Below the pieces are notes generated by a model that was not told the DNA's origin, did not search any database, and saw only the letters and a program-made list of their open reading frames with translations. A program made the position numbers and the translations under genes. Shown here piece after piece: positions 42,853-52,223 of a stretch of 64,000 nucleotides of DNA (within the stretch, counting starts at the first letter, position 1; each line of letters starts with the position of its first letter). This stretch comes from Bauldia sp. (GTDB taxonomy: Bacteria; Pseudomonadota; Alphaproteobacteria; Rhizobiales; Kaistiaceae), in NCBI GenBank assembly GCA_026126025.1, contig JAHCJZ010000009.1, positions 62,001 to 126,000 of the forward strand, read 5' to 3'.

Positions 42853-45105
42853 GTGGTGGCGCTGTCGATCGAGTCGGTTCGCGATCTCTACCGGGAGAAC
42901 CGGTTCCACGATGTTCTGACCGCCACGGACGATTCCGTTCCGGACGGCACCGCCGAGAATCGCGAGCGCGTGTGGTTGCGCGTGCAGTCGCTCCATCGGC
43001 TCGGCCGGCCCGACGAGGCGTTTCAGCTGGCGGAGCGGGCGGCCGGAGACCATCCCGGCGACGAGAGCATCCGGGCGTTCCTGGCCCGGCCCGAGTTCGA
43101 CCACCGCCGCCCGCCGCAGCTTTCCGACATCGTGCCACGCCTCGGTCCCGTCCGCATGGAGCGCGCCGCCTCGGTCGGCGGCCGGCCGAAGCTCTGGTTT
43201 CTCATCCGGCCCACCGCCGGCGAGCGCGATGTCGTCCTGCGATGGGCCGACGGGCTGGGCGGACGCGTCTGCTTCCTGTTCAACATGCCGGCCGAAAGCG
43301 CGGCGGTGGACCTGTCGCCGCACACTGTCCGCCACGTCGTCGGCGACCTCATTGCGACCAACTCGGCCGACGAGGAGCTGTCGTTCCGGCGATCCGCCGA
43401 GCACTTCGCCGCGGCGCCTGCCTACTTCGAGCCGGTCGGTTTCCACGGCGTCGATCTGCGCCATTGCCTGAAGCGGCTTCCGAACATCGCCGCCGACTAT
43501 CTCCTGCGGATCGCCCGCGCGCTGGAGCGCCTGCGGCACGACGGCTTCGATCACCTCGTGGTCTGGTTCAACCGCTATTCTCCCTTCTACCTCGCCATCC
43601 TGGACGAGGCCGCGACCATGGGGCTCTGCGAACCCCGCGACGCCGTCCTCCAGATCGTGGACGGGGCTTTGGTCCCGATGGCCGAGATCTTCGAGATCGT
43701 ATCGCCGGCGAGCTGCCTGCCGACCTATCTCCGCGCCTGGACGAAAGACGCCGATGTGGTCGGCCCGCTGCTGGCGGGCCTCGGTCCGCTGGAGCCCGGT
43801 GGCGTCCATGTGCTCGTGGCCACCGAGGTGGGGAACTACATTCCCTATCTCGCCGAAGCGATCCGCGTTCTGCAGGATGCGGGCGTTCCGTATCGCGCGC
43901 TGGCAAAAAGCGGCGCCATTCGCGAGCAGCTTCTTCCTCTGCTCAGCGCCGACGGCATCCCGGCGGATCGGGTTGCCCTCATCCCCGGCGTCGAGGAATC
44001 CCGCTTCTCGGAAGACCCGCAGAAGATCGCGGGCGCTGTTGCCGCATTGTTCACGCAGATCGGCCCGCGCCTCGCGAAAAGGCCGCCGGAGGCACCCGCG
44101 GAGCTCGGCGAACACACGCTCCACTACGCCTGGCTCTACTACAACACGCGCCAGGCGATACGGCATGCGTATCTTTTCTGCCTGCAGATCGAACGGCTCG
44201 ATGCGTTTCTGCAGCATGACAGGCCCGCCTGCCTCTACACCTATCCCGCGCTCAGTCCTTACGACCCGGCTTTGGCGCATCTGATGCGGGCGCGTGGCGG
44301 CACGGCTGCGAGCGCGATCTTCCTGTCGGTGAATGCCGATTATCGGAACCTCGCCTATCCGCAGTTCGACAGGATGGCCGTGCTCGGAACCGCCCAGACC
44401 GAAGCATTGGCGGCCCGCGGATATCCCAGCGACCAGATCGTCGAGGTCGGATCGCCGCTGCTCGACGCCGAGTTTGCGAAATGGACACCCGCCGACGCTC
44501 GCAAATATATCGGCAGCGTGCTGGGCGGCGATCTCGCGCCCGGGCCGCTGATCCTGGTCGCCACCAGCGCGTTCCGGCAGGAGGACGAATTCGTCTGGCT
44601 CGAATGGCTCGCCGACAGCCTGCCGCGCGACGGCAGCGTTTCCGCCATCGTCAAGCTGCATCGGTTCACCTACGCGCCTCCCTATGAGCGCCGGGTCGCA
44701 GAGATCGGACACCCGCGCCTGTTCGTGACCCAGGAGGGGGAAATCTATCCCTATCTGGCCGCCAGCGACGTCGTCGTCTCCGACGTCAGCCATGCCGCCA
44801 AGCAGGCGGTCTATGCCGGGAAGACGCTGTGGGTCGCCAATATTTCCGGCGCGCCCTTTCCTTACAATCGCTTCGACCAGGAAGGCGTCGCACGCCTTGC
44901 CGCCACAAGAGAGGACTTCGCCAACATCGTCGCCGAGGCGATGGGGGAGAAGGCGTTTGAACGGGGTGAGGCGGACATCGCGCGCTTCATCCGCCGGGAG
45001 TTCACCTCCAATGACGGCAAGGCGCGGGAGCGGATGAACGCATTCTTCGACGCCTGCATCCGGGGAGGCGCGTCGCCCGCCGCCGGGCCTGACAGCGCGG
45101 CTTGA
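42853..45105 (+). CDS. Large GT-B-like transferase with TPR-like N-terminus
   Basis: A 750-residue protein from GTG 42853 with tgagg upstream. Residues 1-85 look like a TPR pair (RVWLRVQSLHRLGRPDEAFQLAERAAGDHPGD). The last 250 residues match the capsule/CDP-glycerol-transferase style: LILVATSAFRQEDEFVW, SAIVKLHRFTYAPP and DVVVSDVSHAAKQAVYAGKTLWV. It lacks the Pro of VKLHP (KLHR). No membrane segment. Probably transfers a sugar or sugar phosphate to the glycan; it follows the protease by 76 bases but is functionally unrelated to it. Confidence 0.62.
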   Translation: MVALSIESVRDLYRENRFHDVLTATDDSVPDGTAENRERVWLRVQSLHRLGRPDEAFQLAERAAGDHPGDESIRAFLARPEFDHRRPPQLSDIVPRLGPVRMERAASVGGRPKLWFLIRPTAGERDVVLRWADGLGGRVCFLFNMPAESAAVDLSPHTVRHVVGDLIATNSADEELSFRRSAEHFAAAPAYFEPVGFHGVDLRHCLKRLPNIAADYLLRIARALERLRHDGFDHLVVWFNRYSPFYLAILDEAATMGLCEPRDAVLQIVDGALVPMAEIFEIVSPASCLPTYLRAWTKDADVVGPLLAGLGPLEPGGVHVLVATEVGNYIPYLAEAIRVLQDAGVPYRALAKSGAIREQLLPLLSADGIPADRVALIPGVEESRFSEDPQKIAGAVAALFTQIGPRLAKRPPEAPAELGEHTLHYAWLYYNTRQAIRHAYLFCLQIERLDAFLQHDRPACLYTYPALSPYDPALAHLMRARGGTAASAIFLSVNADYRNLAYPQFDRMAVLGTAQTEALAARGYPSDQIVEVGSPLLDAEFAKWTPADARKYIGSVLGGDLAPGPLILVATSAFRQEDEFVWLEWLADSLPRDGSVSAIVKLHRFTYAPPYERRVAEIGHPRLFVTQEGEIYPYLAASDVVVSDVSHAAKQAVYAGKTLWVANISGAPFPYNRFDQEGVARLAATREDFANIVAEAMGEKAFERGEADIARFIRREFTSNDGKARERMNAFFDACIRGGASPAAGPDSAA

Positions 45106-45146
45106 GCCGGCTCGCTCCCATTCCACGGAGCTGGGATCCACGAGCG

Positions 45147-46169
45147 CTAAGCGCCCGGCTGATCACGCCGATAGACCGCGCTGGCTTCGGTCAGGTCGAT
45201 CGGGTCGCTCGTGCTGACGGGCGAATAGGGGCGATAGGCCGGATGGTTGCGGTATTTCCTGGCCAGCGCCGCGGTTTGCTCCGCCATCTCGGCCAGAGCG
45301 CGTCTGGCGCGCAGCCGGCGCCATGGCGCGGAGAGCTCCCGCGGATAATCGAGGGCCGCCATGCCGGCACCGCAGAACAATTCCACGAACATGGCTTCGT
45401 CTTCGGGCAGATGTTCCCTCCAGCGCCCGCGAAAATCGCTGAGCGCGGTCACGCCCGAAACGAAATGGCTGTTCGCCTCCCACGGCTTTCCGTCGTCGTC
45501 GACGAAGGCCTGCGCCTCGATCATGGACGGTGCAAAGGGGAGCCCGAGAAAGGCGCAGATGCCGCGCACGGTCTCCTCCGGGCTACCGACGAGATCCTCA
45601 TAACGCAGGCGGTGGTATCGGTGCGGAACGACGCGCGCGAGATAGTCGCCGACGAAGAGCCCGACGCACCAATCATGCAGCATCAGGAGATAGGGGCGGT
45701 CGGCGGTGGGCGCGTTCTCGCCCTCCTGGCGGCGCTTTTCCGAGGCGCACACATCGCGCGGATCGCGGATGATATGGACGATCCTGCCCGTCGGGGCGAC
45801 ATCGAGAAACTTCAGCGCGTCGATGCAGCCGCCGGCATATTTCTCGCCGCGATACGCTGCGTTGCCCTCGCCGGTCAGGACACGGATGACCGTCCGGTAG
45901 ACGGAGGCGGCGTCGGCGTCATCGCGCAGCCGCGCAACGACACGTCTTTCGACCTCGTCGGTGAACCGGCGCGAATAGACGCAATCCGCCTCGCGCGCCT
46001 GTGCGACCGCCGCCGGCACATCGACGTCGTGCAGGCCGGCGAAGTCGAGGCGCAGAAAATTGCTCTGCTGGAAGAGCAAGGCGATCCGGGGATGGCCGTT
46101 GAGGATGCGGTTGAGCAGCGTCGTGCCCGAGCGCTGCGTCCCGACCACCAGCAGGGGCGTGTCAGTCAT
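45147..46169 (-). CDS. Sulfotransferase family protein
   Basis: A 340-residue PAPS-dependent sulfotransferase. The 5'-phosphosulfate loop is VVGTQRSGTTLLNRIL (residues 8-23), and the 3'-phosphate motif IVHIIRDPRDVCASEKRR is near residue 140. RLRYEDLVGSPEETVRGICAFLGLP matches the sulfotransferase core. ATG 46169 is chosen over 46208. Located within the glycan locus, so it probably sulfates a sugar. It could also modify a lipid or Nod-factor-like molecule; the acceptor is unknown. Confidence 0.85.
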   Translation of the reverse strand: MTDTPLLVVGTQRSGTTLLNRILNGHPRIALLFQQSNFLRLDFAGLHDVDVPAAVAQAREADCVYSRRFTDEVERRVVARLRDDADAASVYRTVIRVLTGEGNAAYRGEKYAGGCIDALKFLDVAPTGRIVHIIRDPRDVCASEKRRQEGENAPTADRPYLLMLHDWCVGLFVGDYLARVVPHRYHRLRYEDLVGSPEETVRGICAFLGLPFAPSMIEAQAFVDDDGKPWEANSHFVSGVTALSDFRGRWREHLPEDEAMFVELFCGAGMAALDYPRELSAPWRRLRARRALAEMAEQTAALARKYRNHPAYRPYSPVSTSDPIDLTEASAVYRRDQPGA

Positions 46170-46351
46170 GGCCCGGGTTTCATGGTGAGACGGCCGGCGA
46201 ACCGTCATGGATCGCGGCGACCGATCGGCCTAAGATCGTCCGCGTCCCGATCCCCAATCGGACGTCTCGCCGCGAAAACCGGAATCCGTCCGGCGCAACC
46301 TCACCGACGACCGTACGCTGACGCAGCGGCCCCGACGACCGCGATGAAACC

Positions 46352-47599
46352 ATGACCGGCACCCTCTACGTCACCATTTCGCTCAACTGCATGGGACCGG
46401 TCACCGACCCGCGGCACGGCGACCTCCTCACCAGCTGGGACGCGGTCGACGCGGCGTTTGCAGCTGCGCAGTCGGAAGCCTATCGCCTGCGCTTCCCCGA
46501 TTCAAAAGGGCGCGGGCTGAAATTCTCGCTCTCCTGCGTGAGCTGGTCCGGCTTTGCGGCCAACCCGGTGCAGCGCGATTTCGGATGGCACACCATCTTC
46601 GATCACTATCGCGCGGCCTTCGGGCCGGAGATGGCGAAATGGGGGGACGATTTCTACTGGATGTACAATCATCCGGCGAAGTCGCGCGTCGGCAATGAGT
46701 GGGGGATCGACTGGTTCGACAACGCCCACTATCTCAACATCCTGAACCACTTCGTCATCGACCGCGGCTATTTTCCGAACGCGATCCAGGTCCCCACCGA
46801 GGACAATGACGTCAGCCATTTCATCGAGCAGTGGATCCCGTTCGATTTCGGCAACCGCAACAGCCTGTTCAACGATCTGGACAGCATCAACCAGGACGGC
46901 AAGCGGACCCGGGATGTCTTCGACTGGCGCGCGGCGCCGTTCGACTGGTCCCACTACCAGCCCGGCCCCGACGATTTCCGCCTTCCCGGCGACATGAAGC
47001 GGCATGTCTTCCGCATCGTCGACATCAAGTCGATCATCCACGTCATCCAGCGCCCGGACATCCGCCAGGCCTTCCTCAAATGCCTGCGCGGCGAGGATGT
47101 GGTGATCTGCGCCTATGAGCACGATTTCCGGGACCGCTACGAGACCATCATGGAGCTCTATCTGGGCCCGCTCTTCGACCTCGCGCGCGAATATCCCGAG
47201 ATTCCGATCGTCCATGCGACCGTGCAGGAAGCGGCGCGTCATGTCCTCGGCGGCGCCGACGATCCCGCCCCGGCGCTGACGATCGCTCCGTTCGAAACCG
47301 GGCTTCTGATCGCTGCCGAACGGCCGCTGTTCGGCGCCGGGCCCTATGTGTGCAGCGCCGGGCTCGAAGATCGACTATACCGGCATTGGCCGACGACCAG
47401 AATCGGCCGCACGGCCTGGTTCCTTCCGATGCTCCCGCAGCATGACGGTCCGTTCATCCTCGGCGTGGCGGCCAACGATCCCGCCGGCCGCGGCGCGATG
47501 CTGCGATACCGGCTCCCCGGCAGCGACTGGGCATCGGCGCAGCCGCTGAGCGACGCCGACCGTCCGTTTCTCGATCCCGACCAGGCGGCGCGGTCATGA
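46352..47599 (+). CDS. Unknown glycan-locus protein (possible TIM-barrel hydrolase)
   Basis: A 415-residue cytosolic protein. Early YVTISLNCMGPVTDP and later DIKSIIHVIQRPD, EDVVICAYEHDFRD and YPEIPIVHATVQEA suggest a barrel with acidic and His residues at strand ends, somewhat like polysaccharide deacetylases, but no full metal-binding triad is recognised. Its stop overlaps the methyltransferase start (ATGA), beginning a coupled module through 51505. Confidence 0.5.
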   Translation: MTGTLYVTISLNCMGPVTDPRHGDLLTSWDAVDAAFAAAQSEAYRLRFPDSKGRGLKFSLSCVSWSGFAANPVQRDFGWHTIFDHYRAAFGPEMAKWGDDFYWMYNHPAKSRVGNEWGIDWFDNAHYLNILNHFVIDRGYFPNAIQVPTEDNDVSHFIEQWIPFDFGNRNSLFNDLDSINQDGKRTRDVFDWRAAPFDWSHYQPGPDDFRLPGDMKRHVFRIVDIKSIIHVIQRPDIRQAFLKCLRGEDVVICAYEHDFRDRYETIMELYLGPLFDLAREYPEIPIVHATVQEAARHVLGGADDPAPALTIAPFETGLLIAAERPLFGAGPYVCSAGLEDRLYRHWPTTRIGRTAWFLPMLPQHDGPFILGVAANDPAGRGAMLRYRLPGSDWASAQPLSDADRPFLDPDQAARS

Positions 47600-48387
47600 A
47601 CTCCTATTTCGACAGCCAGACCTATTTCTCCTATCTGCTGGAGCACTGCACCGAGGAATTTTCCGCCGACGGGAAGGGCCGGCTGGCGGGCGGGCGGCAG
47701 CTCCTGTTCTTCCTCGATCAGCTCGACATCCGGCCCGAGCATGCGACGCTGGAGGTGGGGTGCGGCACGGGACGGGTGCTGACCGTCCTCGCCGAGCGCT
47801 ACGGCGTCGAGCCCCACGGCGTCGATCCGTGCCGGCCGGCGGTCGACTATCTTCACCGCCAGCATCCCGACTGGGCGCCGAGGATCGCCCATGTGCCCGA
47901 CGGTGTCCTTACGTCGCTGCCGGGCCGCTTCTTCGACCGCATCGTGTTCTGGGGCGTGTTCGAGCTCACCGATCAGGTCCGCACGCTGGTCGAGATCTCG
48001 CGCGCCGCCAGGCCCGGAGCGCGCATTCTCGTCAACGGCGTGCGCAATGCCGATTTCCGCGACGACGACACGGCGATGGCCGAAGCGGTGGCCGCCTATC
48101 GCGACAAGCGGATTCCGATCATGCTCACACGCATCGACCGGCTCGAGGCGCTGATGGCCTTCCTCGGCTTCTCGATCGACCGCCGCTTCATCTTCCTGCG
48201 CAAGGAAGACGTGGTCGAGGACCGGTTCGAAGCCGATCGGGACACCACGCGCTTTGCCGAAGCGACATACATTCTGAGCAAGTCCGAAACCGTTCCGGCC
48301 GATCTCGACATCGCCGCGACCGCGTATGAGAGCCCGCATGCGTCTTCGCTTGAGGCCGCTACCGGCCTCGCCAAACCGGAGAGCTGA
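47596..48387 (+). CDS. SAM-dependent class I methyltransferase
   Basis: A 263-residue methyltransferase. SAM site LEVGCGTGRVLTVL at 52-65, PHGVDPCRPA as the acidic strand, and a later FDRIVFWGVFELTD. No membrane or signal segment. It is coupled to genes on both sides (ATGA before, TGATTG after). Its partners are a Gfo/Idh dehydrogenase, an aminotransferase and a cytidylyltransferase, so the likely substrate is a sugar or sugar acid made by that module. Confidence 0.78.
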   Translation: MNSYFDSQTYFSYLLEHCTEEFSADGKGRLAGGRQLLFFLDQLDIRPEHATLEVGCGTGRVLTVLAERYGVEPHGVDPCRPAVDYLHRQHPDWAPRIAHVPDGVLTSLPGRFFDRIVFWGVFELTDQVRTLVEISRAARPGARILVNGVRNADFRDDDTAMAEAVAAYRDKRIPIMLTRIDRLEALMAFLGFSIDRRFIFLRKEDVVEDRFEADRDTTRFAEATYILSKSETVPADLDIAATAYESPHASSLEAATGLAKPES

Positions 48388-49431
48388 TTGAAGGTCCTGG
48401 TCATAGGGCTCGGTTCGATGGGCCTGCGGCGCATCGGAAACCTCCGCCGCCAGGGCCGGCCGATGGAGATTCACGCGGTCGATCCGCGGCCCGAGCGGGG
48501 CGAACGGGCGGCAGGCCGGTTTCCCGTCACGGTCCATCCGACCCTCGCCGACGCGCTTCGCATCGGGCCCGACGCGGCTTTGGTGTGCACGCCGCCGCTC
48601 GCCCACATGCCGGTGATGACGGTGCTCGTCGGCGAAAAGGTTCCATTCCTGGTCGAAGCCAGCGTGGTCGATGACGGCCTCGCCGGCATCATCGAGGCGA
48701 CGCGCCGATCCGGCCTCGTCGCGCTGCCCTCCTGCACCATGCGGTTTCATCCCGCGATCTCCGCCATCAGGCGGCTCCTCGTCGAGGAGCGCTATCTCGG
48801 CGAGGATCTGGCGGGATGCGCGTTCAACTATCACATGGGCCAGTATCTGCCCGACTGGCATCCCCATGAGGACGTCGCCGCGTTCTATGTGGGCAACCGG
48901 GAGACCTCCGGCTCGCGCGAGATGGTCTGCTTCGAGAATGTCTGGCTGAGCTGGCTGTTCGGCCCGCCGACCGCCGTCGCCTGCCTGGCCGACAAGAAGA
49001 CGGCGATCGACGCCGACATCGAGGACGTGTTCCAGCTGCTGCTGCGCTACGGCAGCGGGGCGTCGGGCTCGATGATGATCGACGTGATATCGCGCGTGCC
49101 GTACCGCTCGCTGCGGATCGCCAGCGAATCCGGCATCATCGAATGGTCGGCGCGCGAGAACGTGCTGCGCTGCTATTCCGCCGGACGGAAAGCCTGGACC
49201 GACCTCACCGCAGTCGCCGACGAGGATTATCGCGGCGGCAATTTCAGCGGCGAGGAAATGTACGACCGCGAGATCGCCGCCTTCCTCGCCGCGCTCGACG
49301 GCGATGCCGACGCCTTCCCATACAGTTTCGAGGAGGACCGGCTCATCCTTTCGCTGCTGCGCCGGGCGCTCGCCAGCGCCAGGGACGGGGTGATCCTTCC
49401 GGTCTCGCCGGCCCTGATCGACGAAATCTGA
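48388..49431 (+). CDS. Gfo/Idh/MocA-family oxidoreductase, fifth copy
   Basis: A 347-residue dehydrogenase starting at TTG 48388, directly after the methyltransferase stop. Cofactor site KVLVIGLGSMGLRRIGNL, then PFLVEASVVDDG in place of the EKP motif, MRFHPAISAIRRLL and ENVWLSWLFGPP. It resembles oxidoreductases that recur in nonulosonic and surface-sugar clusters. The EAS variant of the EKP motif is notable. It is likely to act on the same sugar as the aminotransferase that follows 12 bases later. Confidence 0.75.
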   Translation: MKVLVIGLGSMGLRRIGNLRRQGRPMEIHAVDPRPERGERAAGRFPVTVHPTLADALRIGPDAALVCTPPLAHMPVMTVLVGEKVPFLVEASVVDDGLAGIIEATRRSGLVALPSCTMRFHPAISAIRRLLVEERYLGEDLAGCAFNYHMGQYLPDWHPHEDVAAFYVGNRETSGSREMVCFENVWLSWLFGPPTAVACLADKKTAIDADIEDVFQLLLRYGSGASGSMMIDVISRVPYRSLRIASESGIIEWSARENVLRCYSAGRKAWTDLTAVADEDYRGGNFSGEEMYDREIAAFLAALDGDADAFPYSFEEDRLILSLLRRALASARDGVILPVSPALIDEI

Positions 49432-49443
49432 GGGCACGACGGG

Positions 49444-50778
49444 ATGGACCTCGAGAAGCTCCGCGGCGGCCAAGGCCAGGCGCTGTACCGCCGCGGCAAG
49501 ACGCTGATCCCGGGCGGGACGCAGCTTCTGTCGAAGCGGCCCGAGATGTTCCTGCCCGACTATTGGCCGGCCTATTTCCGCAAGGCGCAGGGGATCACCG
49601 TCGAGGATCTCGACGGCAACCGCTTCCGCGACATGGGCTACCACGGCATCGGCGCCTGCGTGCTCGGCTATGCGCATCCCGCCGTCGACGCGGCGGTGAA
49701 GGCGGCGATCGATTGCGGCGTCGCCTCCACCCTCAACGCCTGGGAGGAGGTGGCGCTGGCGGAGCGGCTGGTGGCGCTGCATCCCTGGGCCGACATGGTC
49801 CGCTACGCCAAGGGCGGCGGCGAGATGCTCGCCATCGCCATCCGCATCGCCCGGGCGGCGGCCGGCCGGGATCTGGTGGCGATGTGCGGCTATCATGGCT
49901 GGCACGACTGGTATCTCGCCGCCAATCTCCGCGACGACGCCGACGCGCTGAAGGATCATTTGCTGCCCGGTCTCGATCCGCTCGGCGTGCCGTCGGGCCT
50001 GCGCGGCACGGTGCTGCCCTTCGGCTACAACCGGCTCGACGAGCTGCGCGCGCTCGCCGCCGAGCACGGCGCGCGGCTGGCGGCGATCGTGATCGAGCCG
50101 GTCCGCAGCGAGATGCCGGCGCCCGGCTTCCTCGAGGAGGTTCGGGCAATCGCCGACCGGCTGGGCGCCGTCCTCATCTTCGACGAGGTGACCGCCGGCT
50201 TCCGCATGAATGTCGGCGGCGTGCACATGACGCTCGGCGTCACGCCGGACCTTGCCATCTTCGCCAAGGCGCTCGGCAATGGTTATCCGGTGGCCGCTTT
50301 GATCGGACGCCGCGCAGTGATGGAAGTGGCGCAGGAGACCTTCATCAGCTCGACCGCCTGGACCGAGCGCACCGGCTTCGCCGCGGCGCTCGCCACGCTC
50401 GACATCCTGGAGAAGGAGAACGTGCCCGCGCATCTCAACGCCATGGGCGAGAGGGTGCGCACCGCGTGGCAGGCGGCGGCGGATGCGGCCGGCGTCCCTA
50501 TCCGCATCCGCGGCCTGCCGCCGCTGTCGACATTCGCATTCGAGGGCGACGATCCGCGTCTTCTCAAGACCTGCTTCGTGCAGCTGATGCTGGAAGCCGA
50601 TTTCCTAGCTACCCAGGCGTTCTATGCGACGGCCGCCCACACCGGGCGCGACGTGGACGACTATGCCGCCGCCCTTTACGCCGCCTTCCGGCGCATCGCC
50701 GAAGCGCGCGACGGGCCGGGGCTGTCGTCCCTTCCCCGGGGACCGCTGGCCCATGCCGGCTTTGCCCGGCTGGCGTGA
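49444..50778 (+). CDS. Class III PLP aminotransferase, glutamate-1-semialdehyde mutase-like
   Basis: A 444-residue enzyme with GGTQLLSKRPEMFLP, DLDGNRFRDMGYHGIGACVLGYAHP, GGGEMLAIAIRIARAAAGRD, LIFDEVTAGFRM with the cofactor Asp, and Lys275 in IFAKALGNGYP. The fold matches HemL and related sugar-cluster aminotransferases. The gene is embedded with a Gfo/Idh dehydrogenase and a cytidylyltransferase, which points to amination or aminomutation of a sugar acid rather than haem synthesis. The typical GSAM gating loop cannot be judged. Confidence 0.82.
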   Translation: MDLEKLRGGQGQALYRRGKTLIPGGTQLLSKRPEMFLPDYWPAYFRKAQGITVEDLDGNRFRDMGYHGIGACVLGYAHPAVDAAVKAAIDCGVASTLNAWEEVALAERLVALHPWADMVRYAKGGGEMLAIAIRIARAAAGRDLVAMCGYHGWHDWYLAANLRDDADALKDHLLPGLDPLGVPSGLRGTVLPFGYNRLDELRALAAEHGARLAAIVIEPVRSEMPAPGFLEEVRAIADRLGAVLIFDEVTAGFRMNVGGVHMTLGVTPDLAIFAKALGNGYPVAALIGRRAVMEVAQETFISSTAWTERTGFAAALATLDILEKENVPAHLNAMGERVRTAWQAAADAAGVPIRIRGLPPLSTFAFEGDDPRLLKTCFVQLMLEADFLATQAFYATAAHTGRDVDDYAAALYAAFRRIAEARDGPGLSSLPRGPLAHAGFARLA

Positions 50779-50809
50779 CCGGACGGCCCGCAACCGAGGA
50801 GCCAACCCC

Positions 50810-51505
50810 ATGATCGGCGCCCACCGGATCGTCTGCTTCATCCCCGCCCGGGCCGGCAGCAAGGGCATCCCCGGCAAGAACCTCCGGCAGCTCGGCGGCA
50901 GGCCGCTGATCGCCTGGGCGATCGAGGTGGCGCGCGCGGTGCCGGAGATCGACCGCATCATCGTGACGACCGACGGCGAGGAGATCGCCGAAACGGCGCG
51001 CCGCTTCGGCGCCGAAGTCATGATGCGCCCGCCGGAGCTTGCCACCGATACGTCGCCGACGGCGGATACTCTGCGCTTCCACACCCGCCAGCTCCGTGCG
51101 GCGGGCGACGATTTCCACTACCTGCTGCTCCTGGAGCCGACGACGCCGTTCCGCGCGCCCGACGACGTCACCGCGTGCCTTCGCATGATCGAGGCCGAAG
51201 GGCTGGATTCCGTCGCCACCTTCGCGCCTGCGGCGGAGAGCCCCTGGTGGGCCTTCGCCATCGACGGCCACGAGCCGAGAAAGCTGCTCGAAGGCGGCAT
51301 GGTCCAACGCCAGCAGCTTCCCGCTGTCTTCCACCTCAACGGCGCGGCCTATGTCTATGTCGCCGACCGGCTGCCGGACGATTCCGGCTCGCTCTTGTTC
51401 GGCAGGCAGGGCGCCGTGGTGATGGACCGCCTTCGCTCGATCGACATCGACGACCATCTCGATCTGCTGCTCGCGGAGGCGGTGGTCGCAGGCAGGGCCG
51501 GCTGA
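50810..51505 (+). CDS. CMP-sugar cytidylyltransferase (NeuA-like), third copy
   Basis: A 231-residue enzyme starting at ATG 50810 with cgaggag upstream. Signature VCFIPARAGSKGIPGKNL, VTTDGEEIAET, LLEPTTPFRAPDDV and the late RSIDIDDHLDLLLAEA. It closes the methyltransferase-dehydrogenase-aminotransferase module. It resembles the copy at 28246 (paired LLEPT.PFR.P.D and SxDIDxxxDL motifs) more than the one at 23838. The substrate is probably the sugar made by this module. Confidence 0.82.
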   Translation: MIGAHRIVCFIPARAGSKGIPGKNLRQLGGRPLIAWAIEVARAVPEIDRIIVTTDGEEIAETARRFGAEVMMRPPELATDTSPTADTLRFHTRQLRAAGDDFHYLLLLEPTTPFRAPDDVTACLRMIEAEGLDSVATFAPAAESPWWAFAIDGHEPRKLLEGGMVQRQQLPAVFHLNGAAYVYVADRLPDDSGSLLFGRQGAVVMDRLRSIDIDDHLDLLLAEAVVAGRAG

Positions 51506-51579
51506 TCATTGCGCGCAGCGGAACACCGGCGGCACAGGCTCGTTGATCCTGCACCAGTCATCGGCTTTGAACCGCGGGC

Positions 51580-52209
51580 ATGAGCCTTGATTTCGAACAC
51601 CGCTTCCAGCCGGCCGGCGATGCCGCGCGGAGGCCGCTTCTGTTGCTGCATGGAACGGGCGGCAATGAGGACGATCTGCTGCCGCTTGGTGCGCTTCTCG
51701 CGCCAGGGGCGGCGTTGCTGTCGCCGCGGGGCAAGGTCCTCGAACGCGGCATGCCGCGGTTCTTCCGGCGCCTCGGCGAGGGGGTGTTCGACGAGGAGGA
51801 TGTCCGGTTCCGCGCCGGCGAGCTCGCCGATTTCGTTGTCGCGGCACGCCGGGAATACGGCCTTGCCGCGCCGGTCGCGGTCGGGTTCTCGAACGGCGCC
51901 AATATCGCCGCCGCGGTGCTTCAGTTGCGGCCCGACACGCTTGCCGCGGCGGTGCTGCTGCGGCCGATGGTGACGCTTCAGGAGCCGCCGGCCGCCGACC
52001 TTCGCGGCAAGCCGGTTCTCGTCGTTTCGGGCGCCGCCGATCCGCTCGTCCCGGTCGACAATGCAAGGCGGCTCGCCGCGCAGCTTGCCGCGGCGGGCGC
52101 TGCGGTCGATCATCAGATCGTTCCGACCGGCCACGCGCTGTCGGAGACCGACGTGGAGATCGCGCGAAGCTGGATCGAGCGGCTCGGCGAGGCGGCGTCG
52201 CCCAACTAG
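51580..52209 (+). CDS. Alpha/beta hydrolase, phospholipase/carboxylesterase family (MhqD-like)
   Basis: A 209-residue esterase-type hydrolase. Oxyanion region [13 protein letters not shown], nucleophile Ser104 in GFSNG, Asp154 in GAADPLVPV and His185 in TGHALS complete the triad. It is followed 14 bases later by an MhqO-like dioxygenase. In Bacillus the mhq genes pair a hydrolase with ring-cleaving dioxygenases in quinone/hydroquinone stress. Cytosolic; actual substrate not shown. It lies after the glycan locus. Confidence 0.8.
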   Translation: MSLDFEHRFQPAGDAARRPLLLLHGTGGNEDDLLPLGALLAPGAALLSPRGKVLERGMPRFFRRLGEGVFDEEDVRFRAGELADFVVAARREYGLAAPVAVGFSNGANIAAAVLQLRPDTLAAAVLLRPMVTLQEPPAADLRGKPVLVVSGAADPLVPVDNARRLAAQLAAAGAAVDHQIVPTGHALSETDVEIARSWIERLGEAASPN

Positions 52210-52223
52210 GGAAAGGGGCCAGC

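Noticed and set aside
47344-50433. A 1029-codon minus-strand open frame
   Set aside because: It covers four well-supported + strand genes with overlapping starts. Its product has no recognisable fold and a shadow-type composition.
49444-50778. hemL (glutamate-1-semialdehyde aminomutase) for haem synthesis
   Set aside because: The fold matches, but the gene is coupled to sugar dehydrogenase and cytidylyltransferase genes. I therefore call only the family and not the haem function.
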